In this document: positions 17,497-28,273 of the stretch, piece after piece
How the letters are laid out: every line of letters starts with the position of its first letter
Position numbering within the stretch: position 1 is the stretch's first letter
From: Paralithodes platypus
Lineage: Eukaryota > Arthropoda > Malacostraca > Decapoda > Lithodidae
Direction of reading: 5' to 3'
Assembly (NCBI GenBank): GCA_032716605.1
Contig: CM064517.1
Coordinates: 24,254,015 to 24,318,014, forward strand
Length of the DNA: 64,000 nt
Made by a program: the position numbers and the translations under genes
Notes under the pieces: model-generated
Told to the model about the DNA's origin: nothing
What the model saw: the letters and a program-made list of their open reading frames with translations, nothing else
The model's database searches: none

Positions 17497-17800
17497 TCTG
17501 CTCTGCGCTCAGCCTGCCCGGACGTGTCTCCCCACGCTCCACTGGTTCCGCATTTGTTGCGTCCCTAGTGAGTTTTTTCTCATTTGTTTACTCCGGGATG
17601 TATCGAGTAAGGTTAGGATATGCGTAGCAGGAGTGTCCTGGGCTAGTTGCCCGCAGTGCAGTGTAGTTTGGGGCATCTATTTCGGATGTACCCTCGTGGT
17701 CCTGTTGTGGACATGTGAACTTTTTCACTGTTAGCTAGCTTTGTGATGCAGGCGGCTTTCATTACGCGTTATTATTGCTTCCTTTTATCTTTCTGATGAG

Positions 17801-19202
17801 GTAGCTTATTTTTGCTGATGTTCCCAGCGTATTTTTCTTCACTTAGTGAAGTTTTTTCTGGGTCAGTTCTTCCCTTTGTCGGAAGTGTTTGCTACAGTGG
17901 TGTGTTGGCGGTGGTTCCTGTTGTGATATAATTCAGTGCTTTTTGTTTATATTCCGACTTGTTACTTTTTCCGTCTGCCTAGGCCTAGCCAGCCTCTCGT
18001 AGCTTTACCACATGTACAAGTGTTATTGATTTATTTTCTAAATATGTACTACTGTGTCATGTGTGTCCTGGTTTAGTTGTGTATTGGCTATTTCCACGGA
18101 CTATTTATGTGTCCTGGGTTAGTTGTGTATTGGCTATTTCCACGGACTATGTTGGGCCCGGCGTTAGTTGTGTTTTGGCTACGCCTCGGTCCTGTGTTGC
18201 GTTCAGATGGTATCTGGACGGGGTGGGTTATTTCCGGCGGGTTTTTCTCGGTTACACCATGAAAAAACCCGGCTGGTTGCCGAGTTTTAGCCACGCGTGG
18301 TTTAAAAAACAGGCTTGTTTCCCCGGCGAGTGGGTGTCTGTGGCTCCCCAGGACTGCGTCTCTGTGGTGCCTGTATCAGGCTCCTTATGAATCCCGGCGG
18401 GATGGCTGTACCCATCTCACAGTGTTCATTCGGACACTTGTTGTTTGTAGTTTTTTCGGTTTTGCAAAGCCAATAAAAAACTAAGCTGTTGTATTTCCTC
18501 CCCAACGATCTTTTACAAAGAAGTGGGGATAGGAACAAATGGGGTTAACTTTTAAACTTTAAATCACCCGGCGGGTGCAACCTGGTAGGGTGGGATGACC
18601 GAATTTGCAAAATTCAGTTTAGTTGACCAGACAATTGAGGGATGCATTGTGTATCGCCTCCTTCACCATACGGCAATTTAAGGCACAATTGGGGTTAACG
18701 GTTTTTAAACTAATATTCACACCCGGCGGGTGCTCCCTGGAAGGATGGGAATAACAAATTTACAATTCAGTTAGTTAACCAGACAATTGAGGGATACGTT
18801 TTGTATCGCCGCCTTCAGCATACGGCGATCTAAAAAGATACTTCGGGAGAAGTTAGATCTCGTATATTTGTCAGGCTTCCCAGTTTTTGATCTACGAGAT
18901 AATTCGGGGGCCGGCGTCTTTTTAGTTTTTTTTTTCCAAAATTGAATCTTGAAACAAACACCACCGGAAAGACTAAATCAGTTATAAACGCCATGCTGGT
19001 CTTTATATTATGTCAGAGGGTATTCATAAATCTTTTGGACAAGTTAAGATATTCTGAAATCTTTTACTTAGGAACCCCACCGCGTAGCGAGCTGTAGTCG
19101 TGTATTGCGTCTCGTTACCCGGCGGGTTATTTAACACTTGTGTGCGAACATGTTGGGTTAACCTTATGAGCATTAATTCCAGGAAATTTTCTTTTTTTCC
19201 AG
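17801..19202 (+). other. Leader intron of DIRS-B, donor probably lost
   Basis: The acceptor (TTTTTTTCCAG, ends 19202) is intact. The donor reads GAG|GTAGCT instead of GAG|GTAAGC. The duplicated hairpin modules lie inside (CACCCGGCGGGTG at 18565-18577 and 18720-18732). Confidence 0.4.
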
Positions 19203-19260
19203 AGCTGGGTCCCGGCGGGTCTATACAGAACCTGGAGTAAGTTTCCCACCAGTCTCTGTC

Positions 19261-21908
19261 ATGGCTACCTTTGCCCCGGTTTTTGCTTTATGCATTACGC
19301 CCTCCTGTTCAGGTATCCCTATTTTTGCGCACACCCTTTGTATAAAATGTGTTAAATGTCTCGACCGCTCAAGGGGTGATGCGAAACTGTACCTTTTGCT
19401 CTCAACTCAGTGTTAAAGTTTTACAAGACAATGATAAAACCGCAGCGGTCGCCTTACGGGAGGTCAGGCAGCAGATGACCGCTTATACTACTATTGTGGC
19501 TCATAAGTCACTTCAATGCGATAACGTCCCGCTTTGGGATAAGTTACTAATTGAGCACCCTCCCATTAAACGTCCCTCTAGAGTAACTGTTCGTCAGCCG
19601 GCAGGGACTGGACAGGATTCTATACTTTCTCCAGCCCCAGGCTCATCTAAGCGACAGGGAGAACCCACGCCCCCGGTGGCAGCCTCCTCGTCACGGGCGA
19701 GATCTAGGTCCAGGTCCCCTCTTCGTCAGCAGCCGCCGAGCCTCTCTTCTTCACCAACGAGTAAGAAGAGTAAGACAGAGGGGTCAACAAGTGGTGTTAG
19801 CGAGAAATCTTCTAAATCCAAAAGCAGTTCGCGGTCGCACCGTAGCCACAAATCTTCTCGAAAGGACTCACATGATCGGAAGGCCTCCCGGCGTTCACCG
19901 GAGTCTAGTGCCTCTCGTCATACCTCTACCCCCGACAGAGCTAGTGTTCAATCTCATGGGGATAGTTTAGTGCCAGTACCAAAAGACAGTTTACCACTTA
20001 GTATTCTAACCCTAGATTTGGAGAGTTCAGTGAACAGTGATCGTCCAATAGCAGAGTCAAGTGGGAGCTCCATAATTGAGGGTATTTCGGACTCCCAAGG
20101 GAGTGCAGGCCAAGGCCTGGGTGTTTGGCAGTATTCTCGACCAGGGACGGAACACCCACTTCTGGCTCAAACTATACAAACAGTGGCTGATGTCCACAGG
20201 GATGCGGCGATCCCATCATCTATTCCTGACTTGTCTTGGCAACAAGATGGGACTCCAGCTTCGGCGGAATCCTCTCATGGGGAGCCGGATGACAAAGACG
20301 AGGTATCTATTATCTCAGACATGGAAGTGCAAGAGTCGGGTTCAGTTTTAGACGCCACACAGGATCGTAATGATTCACCTTTGAGTTCATCATCGAATAA
20401 ATTTGTCACGGCTGAGGAAATAGATGGGATGCTGGTTAATGCTCTAACTAAAAAATTTGGCCAACAGCCGGAGACTCCTACAGTGGACCTGGGAGCTCCC
20501 ATGACAAGTTCTAATGTCCGGCCTCTGATGACTTCTATTGCTTTGACTCAGATCCCTCACCCTCCCTCTATATCACCATCGGTGGTCACTAGGCCTGCTA
20601 CGGCGGCACTGACTACTTCTAATGTAAGGGTTATAACGGATATCAATCCACCCCCTTTAGATAAAGCACCAATAAGAAAGGTAGCTATGCCCTTACTGTA
20701 CGGTCCAGACGAGTCATGGGTACACTTGATCCCCACTAAACCAGAGGTCGCTCAACCTACCTTGTCAGGGGAACTTCCAGTGCCACGAGAGTGGGTAATC
20801 CAGGGCAATAAATCTAAAAAATTACGGGCCTTGGATACTTTGGGGAATGTACTAGATGTTAATGTTAAGGCCATTCCTAACTATTATCACCAGGACTATT
20901 TTGTTTATACTGCTAAACCTGCCCTGCCCCCTGCCTCAGCTTCGAAACTGTTTTCTGACTGGTCTAAGCATGATGGTTTTAATGACATAAAGACACTGTC
21001 AGCGCTCACTCTAGAACTAGATTTGCAAACTGTCACAGACTCAGCCGCTAATCCAGTTTTGAAGGTGGGGCAGTTGGGTCCGGGACCTTGGGTGGAATGG
21101 GAGACGGAGGCTCAGAACTTTGCGACCACCTTCACCTCAAAATCTTCCCACCAAATCCCTCAGGATAGTCATTCTTGGTTCTCTATGCCAGTGTGTTCTG
21201 CCGGCGGAGTCCCTTCAGCTTTGTTTGCTTTCTTAGCTGCCCCCAAAATCAATCTATGTGAACTCAAAGACCCTTTCACTACCCCTACTCCAACTCACCT
21301 AGACCGAGAATTTAGGCTACGGGGGAAAGCGTTTAGACTTTTCTCCCAGTACATTGTGACGCAACAGGTAGCGAAATCGACGCTCCGGTCCACTCAGGCA
21401 ATCGCAGACGCGGATGCCAGAAGATCGGTTGAACTGTCTCGGCGACTACTCCTTCAGTCGTCAATTCAGTCATTGGGTGACATACGCACAGCCTTGCTTG
21501 AGGCGGTGCGAGCACGACAAGATCTCAGGATGTCCTTGGTACGGAAGCTTCCTGATCGTATTGCGAATCAGGTGGTCATGTCACCAGTGCTCACTCCCTC
21601 TTTAATGTCCCCTGAGGTATGGGGGGACAGTTTTTAATATGGCTCAGGCCTTTAAACATACTCCCGCCCCTTCTAAGAAACCTGCCTTTTCTTTTCCCAA
21701 ACCCAAGCCTGTCGCAAAAGCACAGCCGGGGGGATCTAAGCCCTTTCATCTACCTAAGTCCTCCTCCCCTCAAGGTCAGTACAGGTATAAACAGGGTAAG
21801 TTTACAGGTCAGAAAGGACGAGGCTATAATAAACCAGGTCAGGGCCCGTCTTCTGCCAACGCCAGCCAGCCAGCGAAGCGTCCACCACCACCACCTCCAC
21901 CATCATAA
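19261..21908 (+). pseudogene. DIRS ORF1 (copy B), frameshifted
   Basis: It starts MATFAPVFALC at 19261 like the other copies. A 7-nt deletion just after DRSRG (about 19375) shifts the frame. The main body then runs in the frame of 19349-21637 and includes the SR-rich region and conserved middle domain. A +1 change in a G-run at about 21622 (GGGGGG) shifts it again, and the basic C-terminus continues to 21908. It cannot make the full Gag-like protein. Confidence 0.85.
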
Positions 21909-21952
21909 AAAAACTAAAGTCTCTCTCACTCCTGGGGCCGGTCTCAAGGCGG

Positions 21953-23826
21953 GTGGATCCAAGGGTAGTACAGCCGGCAAACCCTTGTCTGCTAACTGGG
22001 TCGTTTCGAATGTGTCACCAAGCATTGCCGTTAAACACTTGGGCAAGGATGGTGGCACGCAAAGGCATCACTTGGCAGTGGCTCCGGCGACCTCGCTTAC
22101 GTCAGCCGACAACGGCGAATCTAGTTTCTTTAGAGGTGGAGTCACTGGTCAAGGAAATGATTGCCAAGAATGTCATCATCCCGGTCCCTCAAAATTACCC
22201 AGTCTTCACATCCAAGCTATTTTTGGTTCCCAAAAGGGACAGTGTTCAGATGAGACCCGTCGTAGACCTGTCGTATCTGAACCTTCACATTCACAACGAG
22301 TCATTCAGGATGTTAACAGTGCACCAAATCAGGCTAACACTTCCGCCGGGAGGTTGGATGTGTTCCTTAGACCTGACACACGCTTATTGGCACGTCTCGG
22401 TAAACAAAAGATTTCAAAGATTTCTGGCCTTACGGATCAGGGATCAAACTTATGTTTTTCAGAGGATGCAATTCGGTTTGAACCTGGCACCTCGCTTATT
22501 CACGAAATTAGTCCGGCAAGCACTGATGCTATTGTTAAAACAAGGGATCAGGGTTTTGTGGTACCTAGACGACTGGCTAGTGGTGGCAGAGACAGAGCAA
22601 GTATGGATAAATCATGTCAACATAACATTAAAACATGTCAAAACTCTAGGGTTCAAGGTAAATCTGGTAAAGTCAAACCTTGTTCCCTCACAAGTAGTTC
22701 AGTGGATAGGGCTGCTTTGGGACACAGCTGCTCTCACTCTGAGTCAGAGTGTGGACAATCGAAACAGATTTCGCAGGAAACTGTTCCTGTTTCATCACAG
22801 TCTGACTACGACTCGAAAAATCTGGGAGTCTCTGGTCGGCTCTCTCAACTGGATTCAACTAACTGTAATGTTGGGCCGGTTGAAAGTAAAGCGTTTAATA
22901 TTGGAGGGCAACAAATATTTTCCACTATTGCCGGCGGAAAAATTATGGCCCATACCAAAATTAATCCACAACTTACTAGCGGTCTGGGCGAAGAAGAAAA
23001 TGTTGCACCCAGTAATGTCATGGACCTCTCCTCCGCCGACGGTATGGGTAGACACGGATGCGTCAGGTACGATAGGTTGGGGTTTTCAGTCAAACCAAGG
23101 GCACCAGGGTCAGGGGCTTTGGTCCCATTTAGAAATCTCCCACATCAATGTCAAAGAATTACTAGTCCCCTTTTATTTCCTTCAGGCTCACGGCTCTACT
23201 TTACGGGGCAAGTCGGTGGCCTTCAGAATGGACAATCTGAATGCGGTTCACTGTATTCAGAAACAAGGGTCAACGAGATCTCGGAAGTTGCTAAACGTGT
23301 CGGAAGAGATTTTTATTCTAGCCAACAGGCTGGACATTCATCTTCACGCATCTTATCTCCCAGGCGTAGCAAACGTCTGGGCAGACGCTCTGTCTCGGAG
23401 ACAGAGCACGACAGTAGAATGGGAGCTCAAGCAAACCATTTTCAACTAAATGATTGCGGAGCTTTACCATCCACAAGTGGATCTGTTTGCGTCCGAGGAG
23501 ACTCACAAACTCCCAATGTACCTCACCCGCCAGCAGGGGGGCCAGACGTCCTGGTGACAGACTGGAACAGGTGGAGTTCCATCTATCTGTTTCCGCCGCC
23601 AGACGCGTCACTAATGTGCCACGTAGTAAACAAACTACGAGATTATCGGGGCTTAGTCTCGCTAATCGCGCCCCTGTGGCCGGCGCAGTTGTGGTACCAG
23701 CATTTGAAGACGTGGTGCCCGCACCCGGTGTCGCTCCCGGTCGGGTTTTTCCACTTAGACACGATTGGCAACCTAGCGACCTCGCTGACTTTTGCATTAT
23801 GGACATTCAGGAGGCCAAGTGGCTAG
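21953..23826 (+). pseudogene. DIRS RT/RNase H (copy B), stop and deletion
   Basis: The frame is open for 498 codons and keeps FLVPKRDSVQMRPVVDLS, the YLDD box and the four RNase H acidic residues. It is ended by TAA at 23447-23449 where the other copies have a sense codon. A 13-nt deletion near 23533 then shifts the C-terminal extension into the neighbouring frame (open to 23826). RT catalytic residues are intact, but the conserved extension is detached. Confidence 0.85.
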
Positions 23827-24777
23827 CACCATATGGTAGAGATGTGACCAATAAATTATTGAATCAATATACTCAGTCTACAAAACGACAGTATCAATCA
23901 CATTGGCAAGCCTTTACTTCTTGGATCCTTAGAACAGAACAAACGGTGCCCTCGGTGGCGTTAGTTTTTAATTATTTAAATTATCTGTTTGAGCAGAAAC
24001 GTTTATCTGTGGTAACGTTAAAAAATCACTTAACAGCGATTAGAATACCATTTTGGGACCTTACCGGTCTCTCCATACCAGTTGCGGAGGAAACAGGTTT
24101 TATGAGGGCATGTTTTAAACTCCGCCCACCTCCCCGTCAGCTCATGCCTACTTGGTCTCTGGACAAAGCATTGTCATTACTTCACTCCCGTCTGTACCAA
24201 AATACTGCAGATTTTACATTACTCTTAAAAACGGCTGTATTCCTTTTGGCTTTGGCCACCGGGAACAGTGTCTGAGCTGGCGGCGATGAGCAACACACCT
24301 AATTGCCTCAGGTTTGGTAGGCTTAATGAATGTATTCACATTGCACCTTCCCCAGGGTTTGTAGCCAAGAATGAGCACAGTGCACACATGTTTTCTGAGT
24401 TCACTGTGCCGGCGTTGAAAAGGGGAAAGGTGCACCATAATTTATGTCCAGTGCAGGCTCTAACCAAATATTTGAGAGTAGCTCCTCTAAACCCCCAAGG
24501 TGCTTTATGGGTAGCAAGTACGGGTAAGCGCTTGCTGAAACGTAGAATGGCTTCTCTTTTGGTTGAGGTCATTAAAGAGAGTAATCCCGGCGTTGTGGGT
24601 AGGGCCCACGATTTATGCAAATGGGCAGCCTCTTTGCGTTTCCTGAAGAATTTTTCTGTGGACGATATTACGTCCACACATTTGTGGGCCTCTAATCATA
24701 CGTTTTTGACTCGATACCTGTCAGTAGCTCCAGACAAACCTTCCTTGCCATGTATAGCTTTAAGGCAGAGGGTCTAG
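23799..24777 (+). pseudogene. DIRS tyrosine recombinase (copy B), inactivated
   Basis: The recombinase starts MDIQEAKWLAPYG at 23799. A 2-nt deletion at about 24269 removes the catalytic Arg codon of ATGNRVSEL and shifts the frame. The remainder (to 24777) has AHDLCKW, so the second catalytic Arg is Cys. The Tyr (TRYLS) remains. Two catalytic losses make activity very unlikely. Confidence 0.87.
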
Positions 24778-25045
24778 GTGGCCCTTAAGTCACTTTGTTT
24801 ACTTTCAAGAAAAGGGGGGGGGGGGGGTGCAGTCAGTGTAACATAGGACACCCTAGACCCCGCCGGAGTATAAGAGCTGTGATACGAGTATGGATAATGT
24901 AATATGAAAATTTCTCTGTTCTATTCAGTGCGGGAAATTGTGCTAGTACAATGTTAGTACAAACAACAGTGTTGTTATAATAGTTTTGGCTGTGAAAGCA
25001 ATTTAGTTTTAAGCATTGGATATATTTTGCAAGATATTTCCACGA

Positions 25046-25518
25046 TGGATGATAGAGGAATGACTATAGATCAGGCAGGGGAAGTGGTGGTGGACAGGAG
25101 TGAATGGAGAATGCTTGTGAATACTTGAGTGAACACGTGGTCATTTGGAATAAGGGGTCGGGCGCAAGTTGGACTAGATAATAGTCCATCAGGCGCCTGG
25201 CCCGGGGAGACGATTAATATGAAGGGTGCGCCTGGAAGTGTGGTGGGAGGGCTTGTGGCTTTGGCTCCGCTGCATGTCTGCCTGTCGATATCGGAACCTC
25301 TCCGGGTGGTCAGGGGCCGGGGGAGTGCTGAAGCGACCTTGGTAACCCTGGTCTCTGGGTCTTCTCCTGGGTGACCTGGATGTGTGAGAGTTTGTGTTTT
25401 TTATCTGTGTTTATTTTTTGTTTTATGTTGTTTTTGTGTTTTCCCTGTTCTTGCTCTGTCTTGAGTCGGCTACCCCCAAAATGGGGATTGGGCCTGAGCT
25501 TATAGATAGAATAGATAG
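25046..25518 (+). mobile_element. RTE-like 3' fragment inserted in DIRS-B 3' UTR
   Basis: 473 bp flanked by the 10-bp duplication ATTTCCACGA (25036-25045 and 25519-25528). It starts inside a C-terminal frame that reads VVVDRSEWRMLVNT then stop, the DR..WR.LV end found in RTE-like proteins. It ends ATAGATAGAATAGATAG. Copies A and D lack it, so they give the empty site. It is a related but different subfamily from the element at 10504. Confidence 0.8.
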
Positions 25519-25818
25519 ATTTCCACGAGTATTATGGGGTTATATGTGCACATGTAAACTTATAAGTTTTTATTTTTCACCACTTACGTTGAGTGGGGTG
25601 CCTCTTTAACTTACAGATCTGTTCGCAGAGTCTCAAGAGTTAACCTTTTTTATCAAGCAGGCTTCTTTGAAGCACGCCCCTGCTTGACCCCCTTTTGTAT
25701 ATATGTGCTGCGCCATTAAATATATTTTTCAAAGTAAGAATACTATGTGGTTGTTTGATTATCTGCTTTTCTAGAGTTATGATATTATTACGAATGTCCC
25801 CCTCCAGTCTTAGAAATC

Positions 25819-25926
25819 AGGCATGTTCGTCAATGATGGAGGGGCCACTAATAAATTATAGGTTTGACTCCTGTAAGGAGATAAAGAAAACCTAATATTT
25901 AGTAGTGGCCCCGTAATCATTGACGA
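25819..25926 (+). repeat. DIRS-B internal complementary region
   Basis: Same 108-bp joined-ends structure as in copy A. It still contains the right-end extension that the actual right terminus of B lacks, which shows that terminus was lost or altered after or during insertion. Confidence 0.9.
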
Positions 25927-25998
25927 CTGGGGCCCTCCCGACCATCCCCTTCCCATTCGTTGATGTATTAAGGATTTTGGTTTACTTAATATGTCAGT

Positions 25999-26312
25999 GA
26001 AGGAAGAATGACGCCTGAGTCAGCGTCTGGTCAAAGATCCACACAAGTACATCCACGATATTATGGAAAGCTTATTGAATAGTTATTCTTATTTTCATTT
26101 TGTTTTTATTTTTTACGAAGTTTTTTCGTAGTGAGAACCCAATTCATAATGACTGAAGCCATGAGTGAGGTCGCGTGCGCTCATGATGAAGGCTCCTCAA
26201 ATTTTAAATGCTCTGCGCAGTAGATTCAAACTACGGCGGATGAGTGTTTGAAGAGGGTGCCTTATGTAATAGGCATGTTCGTCAATGATTACGGGGCCAC
26301 TACTAAATATTT
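25999..26312 (-). repeat. DIRS-B right ITR, extension missing
   Basis: Inverted match to 17187-17496 up to GGGGCCACTACTAAATAT, then unrelated T-rich sequence of the neighbouring element. The 43-nt extension is absent. Confidence 0.85.
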
Positions 26313-27170
26313 TTTTGTAAAAAGACCTCCGTCTACGTATTGTGAAAAACCTGTTATCCTCCGGCAAATTGTGGGGTTGAGTGAGTGAAGGGGGGGACAG
26401 TGAATGAAGGAGGATGCATGTTTTTCATAATACGTGTTGCTAGCCCCAAACGCGCGAGCAACTGTGGCTTTCAACCATCCGACACATCCCCTTTTATTTA
26501 TGTGCATCACACATGTTACATACAAATAAAGTTTATGTTTTGTTTTACCCTACTGTGGAAAGACTACGGATACACCACTCCTGCCCGGGCCTCACACAGT
26601 GGCATGACCCAGTCCTGTCGAACTGAGCTCATGACGCTGGTGGCATTGCCCCGGAGGATAGCCATCCCTAGTCTTTGCTTGAGCCAGAGGGTTTCCCGGG
26701 GTTCTCCTGAAACTTCTCTGATTTTACAGCCTATTTCATTCACCATCTTAAAGGTGGTAGGGCCGAAGACTCCTGAAGTTTCGAATGCCAGGGGCTCGAA
26801 CTGATGATTTCTGGCGATGGCTTGATATTTTCTCGCTTTTTATTTTCTGCTATCCGGGCGGCTTCACCTGCTTCGTCGGCGTTTCTGGCGATGTTGGTTG
26901 TGGAGAAAGTGTCAACACATGTGGCATCCCACACGAGGCACCGGCCATTCTTGTAAGGGAAAGTGGTCATCCCATCTGGCCGTTTGCCGTCTTCTCTGTG
27001 AAGTCCATGTGGTTCGAGGATTGATGCACGGTTAGCACTCTGCAGGGCTCGTTTTATGACATCATTTAGTGCAGAGTGTCTTGGCAGGCGGCCTGCGTTG
27101 TAATTACATGACAAGGCATGGTGACCTTGAGCATCCATCCACCCACCACACTTGCAAGTGTGTGGGTGAC
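26313..27170 (-). pseudogene. R2-like retrotransposon, 3' part (CCHC knuckle and endonuclease)
   Basis: Minus-strand continuation of the element at 35867-38386, separated from it by DIRS-C. It begins with a Cys/His knuckle (CHPHTCKCGGWMDAQGHHALSC spacing, 27105-27168). The frame 27138-26740 then has GKRPDG (Asp55), LVWDATCVDT (Asp71) and AENKK. An RPD...D...K arrangement after a CCHC knuckle is the signature of the restriction-like endonuclease of R2-type non-LTR elements. A frameshift near 26740 moves the end (QRLGMAILRGNA) to another frame, to about 26564. The rest to 26313 is probably its 3' UTR. Confidence 0.7.
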
Positions 27171-27522
27171 AATATAGGTTTGACTCCTGTAAGGAGATTA
27201 GGAAAACCTAATATTTAGTAGTGGCCCCGTAATCATTGACGAACATGCCTACTACATAAGGCATCCTCTTCAAACACTAATCCGCCGTAGTTTGAATCTA
27301 CCGCGCAGAGCATTTAAAAACTGAGGAGCCTTCATCATGAGCGCACGCGACCTCACTCATGGCTTCAGTCATTATGAATTGGGTTCTCACTACGAAAAAA
27401 CTTCGTAAAAAATAAAAACAAAAAGAAAATAAGAATAACTATCCAATAAGCTTTCCATCATATCGTGGATGTACTTGTGTGGATTTCTGACCAGACGCTG
27501 ATTCAGGCGTCATTCCTCCTTC
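27171..27522 (+). repeat. DIRS-C right ITR
   Basis: Right-type end with the 43-nt extension (TATAGGTTTGACTCCTGTAA), then CCCCGTAATCATTGACGA. It carries GATTAGG where the other copies have GATAAAG; the ICR of C shares this variant, so both were copied together. Confidence 0.9.
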
Positions 27523-27594
27523 ACTGACATATCAAGTAAACCAAAATCCTTAATACATCAACGAATGGGAAGGGGACGGTCGGGAGGGCCCCAG

Positions 27595-27702
27595 TCGTCA
27601 ATGATTACGGGGCCACTACTAAATATTAGGTTTTCCTAATCTCCTTACAGGAGTCAAACCTATAATTTATTAGTGGCCCCTCCATCATTGACGAACATGC
27701 CT
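27595..27702 (-). repeat. DIRS-C internal complementary region
   Basis: 108 bp matching the joined termini of C, including the private CTAATCTCC variant of its own right end. Confidence 0.9.
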
Positions 27703-28183
27703 GATATCTAAGACTGGAGGGGGACATTCGTAATCATATCATAACTCTAGAAAAGCAGATAATAAAAACAACCACATAGTATTCTTACTTTTGAAAAAAT
27801 GTATTTAATACGGCGTAGGCCGGAAATATACAAGAAAAAGGGGGTTCAGGCAGGTGCGTGCTTCAAAGAAGCCTGCCTGACAAAAATAGGTAACCCTGAA
27901 GATTCTGAACACAGATCTGTAGTTACAAAAGGCACCCCACTCAACGAGTGGTGACAAATAATAAGTTATAAGTTTATATGTGCACATCATAAACCCCAAA
28001 ATACATGTGGAGATCAATTGCTAATGAACTCCATTGAACTAATGTTACATTGCTTTCGCAGCTAAAACTACTATAACAACACCGTTGTTTTGTACTAAAC
28101 TTTGTACTAGCACAAATTCTCTCAGAGAAATTTTCATATCACATTTCAACCTTAAATTGTATCACAGTTCTCATACTCCGGCG

Positions 28184-28273
28184 GGGTCTAGGGTGTCCTA
28201 TGTCAACTGACTGCACCCCCCCCCCCCCTTTCCTTGAAAATAAACATAAGTGACTGCAGGGCCACCTAGACCC
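28184..28273 (-). promoter_or_regulatory. 3' UTR stem with G-tract (copy C)
   Basis: Same inverted GGGTCTAGG/CCTAGACCC arms around a run of 13 G (C on the + strand, 28216-28228) as in copy A. Confidence 0.5.

Larger units (their letters stand above)
17187..26312 (+). mobile_element. DIRS1-like retrotransposon copy B (degenerate)
   Basis: Same layout as copy A but more diverged and inactivated: two frameshifts in ORF1, a stop and a 13-nt deletion in RT/RH, and a 2-nt deletion plus an Arg-to-Cys change in the recombinase. The leader donor has lost one A. A 473-bp RTE-like insertion with a 10-bp target duplication sits in the 3' UTR. The right ITR ends at CTACTAAATAT without the usual 43-nt extension. 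The left junction is TAT|ATT|TATTAG as in the other copies. Confidence 0.9.

Noticed and set aside
25129..25374. 81-codon ORF in the DIRS-B 3' UTR
   Set aside because: Lies in the 3' untranslated part of an inserted RTE-like fragment.
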